Assembly (NCBI RefSeq): GCF_000002865.3
Contig: NW_001865043.1
Coordinates: forward strand, 23,064-56,847
Length of the DNA stretch: 33,784 nucleotides
Direction: 5' to 3'
Origin: Monosiga brevicollis MX1
Taxonomy: Eukaryota > Opisthokonta > Choanoflagellata > Craspedida > Salpingoecidae
The notes under the pieces were generated by a model that saw nothing but the letters and a program-made list of their open reading frames with translations, did no database searches and was not told the origin of the DNA. Positions 29,392 to 33,784 of this stretch are shown one piece after another (the first letter of the stretch is position 1; each line of letters opens with the position of its first letter). The translations under genes and the position numbers were made by a program.

Positions 29392-32300
29392 CTAGGTGGT
29401 GGACGAGCCGTAGTAGCCATCCGGGGGCCGCAGCATGGCAGGGAGTGCCTGCACCTGAAGCACGTTGAAAGCATAACGCTTCTCACCAATGTTCTTCAGT
29501 ACATTCTCAATGCGCACACCTTTGGATCTCAGATTGGAAAGAACCTGCCAAAAAGCATTTGGTACGGGGAAAGGGGATGTGGTCAAGGAAAAGTCACGCC
29601 AACAGCCAGCCAGGCTTGGCCGAACAGAAAAAAGGGGGCGAGGGAAGCCCCAAAGCATGACACACCGACTCCTTGGTAATCTCATCAATCTCATAGAACT
29701 GGCGCATGACCGTCACCTCCTCCAGGGTCACAGCCATGGACGTACGATCCTATTCGAGACCAAGCCAGGCATACAAGCTCCACTTGAGCCGACGATATGG
29801 AAGAGCACCTGCTTGCACAAAGCGTTGTGCTTGCTTATGCCGTGCGCTACCGTCTACAGGCGCGCTCACCTTGCCGCTTTTACAGCACGTGGTACGCCCC
29901 ATGTTCATGCTACGGGCAAGGCGTTCAGCCTGCCACAGCATCTCGACGTTCTTTGTGCGTCCGCGCGTTGCCACCTCCTGTAGATGCGCAAGACGCGTGC
30001 ACCGGCATCAGACTTGCGCGAGCCCAAGCATGTGCGTCCCAGAAGAACGCTGAGAGACGTGCGCTTCACTCCTTGAGATGACAGACCTGATGCAGAATGC
30101 GCATGTGTTCTCGGATGGCGGAGCAGTTGGGGTCGTCGGGAAAAGCGGCCATGTAGCGCTCTGCATACTCGCGCATTGCCTCAAATCTACCGACAAAACC
30201 GGTAGTGTGTTCATATTAAGGCTCAGACACCAGGAACAGCTTGACCACGAAGGTTCCGGGCACGTGTCCCGAAACATCGCACTGCGTACCCGTGACGATT
30301 GATGACATCTTGAATTTTCGAGTCGCCCACAAGATTTGCAATCGTTTGCATCTCATTGACGCCCTGCGCCAATGACATGGGTAAGTCTGTTAGGCAAGCC
30401 AGTGCGTTTGCATCTTGGGACCAAAACGCTGGCCCCATCCAACCAACCTGTGAAAAAAGAACTGGATAGACAGCCATGGCTTGGCCGCGCTTGAGATTCT
30501 CCGTGACTGAGGGCCAGTATTGCACCGGGATGCCCAACTATCACCGACCACAAAACTCGCATGTTAGACAATGTGGAATCACCAAGACATCACTCACAAG
30601 CCAATCCATGGCTCCAAGGAAAAAAAAAATGATAATTAGGCAGTCACACCAACTCACGTCGAGCTCAAAGTTCCATCGCCGACCACGAATGACGGGATCA
30701 AATTCCGAGCCGTCCACGGCGCTCACCTACAAGTCAAAGAAAGACGACAACACCGAAAGAAAAGTTGCGTGAGCTTAGCCACAGACAACGACCGTCGCGG
30801 CTCGGCAGTCACAAACCGTGATGACGATATTTTTGAGGTCATCCATGCCCACAACCATGTCCTCAAGCATGTTGTCCTCGTCGCCTGCCGTCGAAAGAAA
30901 GCTGCTAACTTGAAACCCAAATCCCACGCGTTCAAGCTGTTGCCAGTAGCTTGGGGTCATGCCCAGCCGCTCGATCTGGCTCACCAGGGAAGCCACTAGC
31001 GTCGTTAAGGCTTGACTAATGACAATATCACGCCTATTTTCACACAAACAGCTTTGTATTCAGAAAGGGAGTTGGCGACTGCTGGCCTCGCAAGAACAAG
31101 TCAAATGGACAAACAGACCGCATGATGAAATCCGACGTGTCCAAAAGTTGTTGGAGCGCGCGCAACTTGCAAATCTTCAATGACTCTGATACGTGCAGGT
31201 AAGCCGCATCAACGCTAAACTCGATGGCCTTGATGGAATCATTCACCTTGGCAATGTCCTCTGTTGAGGTTGAAGAAGGCAAGGTCAGGAAAAAGAGAGC
31301 GGGCAATCACGTTGAGATGAGCGACGACAAAAATGCTGTTGGAGGAGCACTGAAAAGACGAACAACCAACTCACGGTTTTTGAGAGCCCGGCGAAAGCGC
31401 TCATTGTCGACAAAAAGGGACGTTTGAAAGTCCTCCAGCACATTACTATTGCCTGCGTGTTGCGGGATGCATGGGGCAGCATGCTGCAGGAGCCACTCCA
31501 CAGTCTCGTTCTTAAGAAGGGCAGTGAAGCGGTCCACGGCTTCGGCCAAAGCCTCTCCAATATTCTGCATTGCCTCAAACCCTTGTCGGCACTGCGCTTT
31601 GAGCTCCTCCTGTAGGGTCAACGGCAAACAGCAGGAGCAACAAGAAGACAACAGTCATATCAGCGGGCACCAGTGGCAATGTTGAAGCAAGGATTGGACA
31701 AGACTTGAGAACACGGCATGATAGGACTGGGAAACAAAAAACGCGAGTGTAGACGCACAATAAGACGTTCAATGCGCTCGAACATTTGATAAAACTCGTC
31801 TTGCGTCTCGTCAGGGTCCATGGGTAGAGAGTTGAGGGCACGCTCGTGATCCCGTTTGAGGTGTGCTAGACCTCGTTTTTTAAACCCCATAATGTGGGCC
31901 GCGAAGCAGCCGTGCGTGAGGCAAGAGAAAATGCCGCGTCGCGACGCTACGGCGTGAGAAGAATCAGGCGAGAGTGCCGTCAAGGACATGGTTTGGAGGT
32001 GCAGATTGGTCGTGACCATGGCCCACTCTGGCTTCTTTTTGTAAACGCTAGGTTTGAATGTCTTGTCGCGCAGACCATCGAGGTAGGCAGACTGTTGTTG
32101 ATAGCTTGTTTTGCGATCCATGGCCAGTTTGAGATAATGCTGGCGTACGGCTTGCACCTGGCGTCCGGACGAATTGAAGTCGGTATGAGGTCAGACCTTG
32201 GGCGATTGCCGATCAAGCACATGTGCAGCTGCCCTCGTTCAAACGGAGCTAAAAAGCCAACCGACCTGGCCGAGAAGCGAGCCCAGCGAATCGAGCTGTC

Positions 32301-33330
32301 GCATTTCCAAGTTGTCCTCCTCAACAAAGATGCGCAAGAGTTGCAGGGGGATAGCAAAGGCAAATTTGGACTCGATCATCACCTCCTCAAGCTGAAGCAC
32401 CTCACCCGTGGCGGTGCGGACGCGTGTCAATCGCTTAATGCCCTCGTCGGACATTAGAGGGTAGATGGCAGGCCTGGTTTGCACCGATGTGTCCTGAGCG
32501 GACCAATAAGTGTTTCAGGTGAGGATGAATACGGAGAGGCACATTCGCAGATAGATGCATTAGAAGAAGGATACACACAACACACAAACCTCGACGGTAG
32601 GATCACGCAATGACGGCTGCAGGTCAAGCAAACGAAGGATCAAAAGTCAGGGTGAGCAAAGACGAGAGCTTTGCGGTCGGGTTGCCAAGCAGATGCGCAC
32701 GTGAACCACCTGATCTGGCTTGCTTGTGAAGATGTCGACGCGCACGCTGCCGATGATGTCGCCATCGTCATTATGCATGGGGAGGATAAGCCCGGTCGCG
32801 CCTTCTTTGGCTCGTTCCAGGAAATCACTTGAGGTCATATTGTACGCGCCCAGAATGCGCTGGTCCTGCTGCGGGGTATCCTGCATGGCTTCTGCTGAAT
32901 CTGTGTGGATGCTGGCTGCTGTCTGCCGGCGCATCGTGTTGTGCTTTGCCACAAAGCGCAGCTGCAGCGGTCCGTGACCCATGACTTGTTTTTCCTTCAC
33001 GGCCAGCACAGTGGCAAACTGGCCAGAATTCACCTCCTAAGATCCGCGCAAGCGCCAAAACGAGCTGGTCAGTTGAATGTGATGCCAAGTCCGTGTAGCG
33101 AGGCACACGTACCCTCAAGACTTCTGTCTCGGCTAGATTAACCCAGTCTGTGTCATCAAAGGCACGCTGTGCACGACACAAGGCACAGATGACAAGGGTT
33201 AGGCTAGATGTTGCCGGAGAAACATTTCAAGACCAAAAGCCAAACAAGGAAGACCACGGAGCGCCAGGTCACCTCAAAGGCGATGGAAACATTGGGCAGC
33301 ATGGTTGTTCCAGAAACGAAGCGCATGTCC
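29392..33330 (-). CDS. Inositol polyphosphate 4-phosphatase (INPP4 family), 5' end unresolved
   Basis: Exons, in gene order: about 33273-33330, 33113-33166, 32701-33036, 32590-32616 (27-bp microexon), 32266-32493, 31759-32157, 31375-31609, 31119-31260, 30817-31033, 30658-30726, 30448-30537, 30290-30363, 30087-30186, 29870-29977, 29666-29749 and 29392-29544 (TAG). Phases agree throughout; 771 residues are accounted for from 33166 on. The N-terminal part is C2-like (MLPNVSIAFE … ILGAYNMTSSDF). The middle has TTNLHLQTMSL, FAAHIMGFKKRGL and NMLEDMVVGMDDLKN. The C-terminal part has PVLFSQGVNEMQTIANLVGD, NVEMLWQAERLARSMN and the phosphatase signature CKSGKDR (Cys-X5-Arg), then NIGEKRYAFNVLQ…RPPDGYYG. 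It hydrolyses the 4-phosphate of PI(3,4)P2 in animals. The signature is split by an intron after CKSGK. Start codon and first exons, probably at 33.3-33.75 kb or beyond, were not fixed. Confidence 0.9.
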
Positions 33331-33784
33331 TTGCAAGCTATCCCGGGCCAACGAGGAACGGAGTGCACTGGCAGATGAGTCGGCCGACCAAGACGGGCAG
33401 GGCAGTTCCAAACCATGCTGCTTACAAATATTGAGATCGAAATCTAAGCAAAAAGAGAGCATGTCCATGAGTCGAGCACGGGTTGCTGATTGTCGCAAAC
33501 CAGGCACGGGATATTGGACCAGGCACGTACAGAGATTCGAGCCGAGCGTGGTTCGGGTGGGCTGTTTGACGTAGGTTTGGATAGCCGACTTGAATTGACG
33601 GTTTTCGCCACTGCGAATAGATTGTCGGGCCAGAGAAGAGAGCGACTGTGCGAAACAACACAAAAAAGGTAAGCCAGGTGCTGACACACAGCGTACAGCT
33701 TTACCGCGATGTAATTTTGAGATGCATATATGCCTCCCTCTTTGATCAAAAAAAAAAAAAAAAAAAAGGTGTGGGGCGCGCGCG
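33331..33784 (-). other. Probable 5' part of INPP4; not resolved
   Basis: Minus-strand frames are open here (for example 33274-33687), but no unambiguous C2-domain start or splice pair could be chosen. An A-run at about 33749-33767 and a GCGCGCGCG end close the window. Confidence 0.3.

Overview
This is nuclear DNA from an intron-rich unicellular eukaryote, most likely a choanoflagellate or a close holozoan. The evidence is GT-AG introns of about 60-200 bp, one of the commonest animal/choanoflagellate-restricted genes (androglobin), an animal-type INPP4 phosphatase, and a remnant of a receptor L-domain repeat protein. The organism call is inference. No rRNA, tRNA, CRISPR array or bacterial operon was seen.

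Layout. 1-13 kb is a repeat-rich, rapidly evolving region. It holds a ~190-200 bp satellite (428-1130), three paralogous ankyrin-repeat genes on the minus strand (starts at 4492, 8456 and 12808), three copies of a 250-bp mobile element (two with perfect 5-bp target-site duplications), a receptor L-domain remnant, a degenerate tyrosine-recombinase fragment (9.07-9.70 kb) and a hexanucleotide microsatellite. In the ankyrin genes each 33-residue repeat is one 99-bp, phase 0-0 exon, and exon plus intron is tandemly amplified with a ~193 bp period. Paralogue 2 is broken by a mobile-element insertion.

13.8-33.8 kb is a compact housekeeping region with six genes whose exon phases I could largely reconcile by hand: an FAD/NAD(P)-binding monooxygenase-like enzyme (minus), COA5/PET191 (plus, divergent from it), an LRR protein (minus), androglobin (plus, divergent from the LRR gene, 23 exons, about 1474 residues), a secreted sulfatase (minus, convergent with androglobin, 16 exons, 500 codons) and INPP4 (minus, 15 or more exons, 5' end unresolved). 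These genes have unrelated roles: mitochondrial copper/COX assembly, a ciliary/flagellar globin-calpain protein, sulfate ester hydrolysis and phosphoinositide turnover. Their proximity reflects compact packing with shared divergent promoters, not a pathway.

Two results deserve a second look. (1) The 250-bp element is defined to the base by two independent target-site duplications, and removing it restores an ankyrin exon. (2) The only in-frame stop in the phase-consistent 16-exon sulfatase model is a UGA at the position of the catalytic formylglycine cysteine. That could mean selenocysteine, pseudogenisation or an error in the model or sequence.
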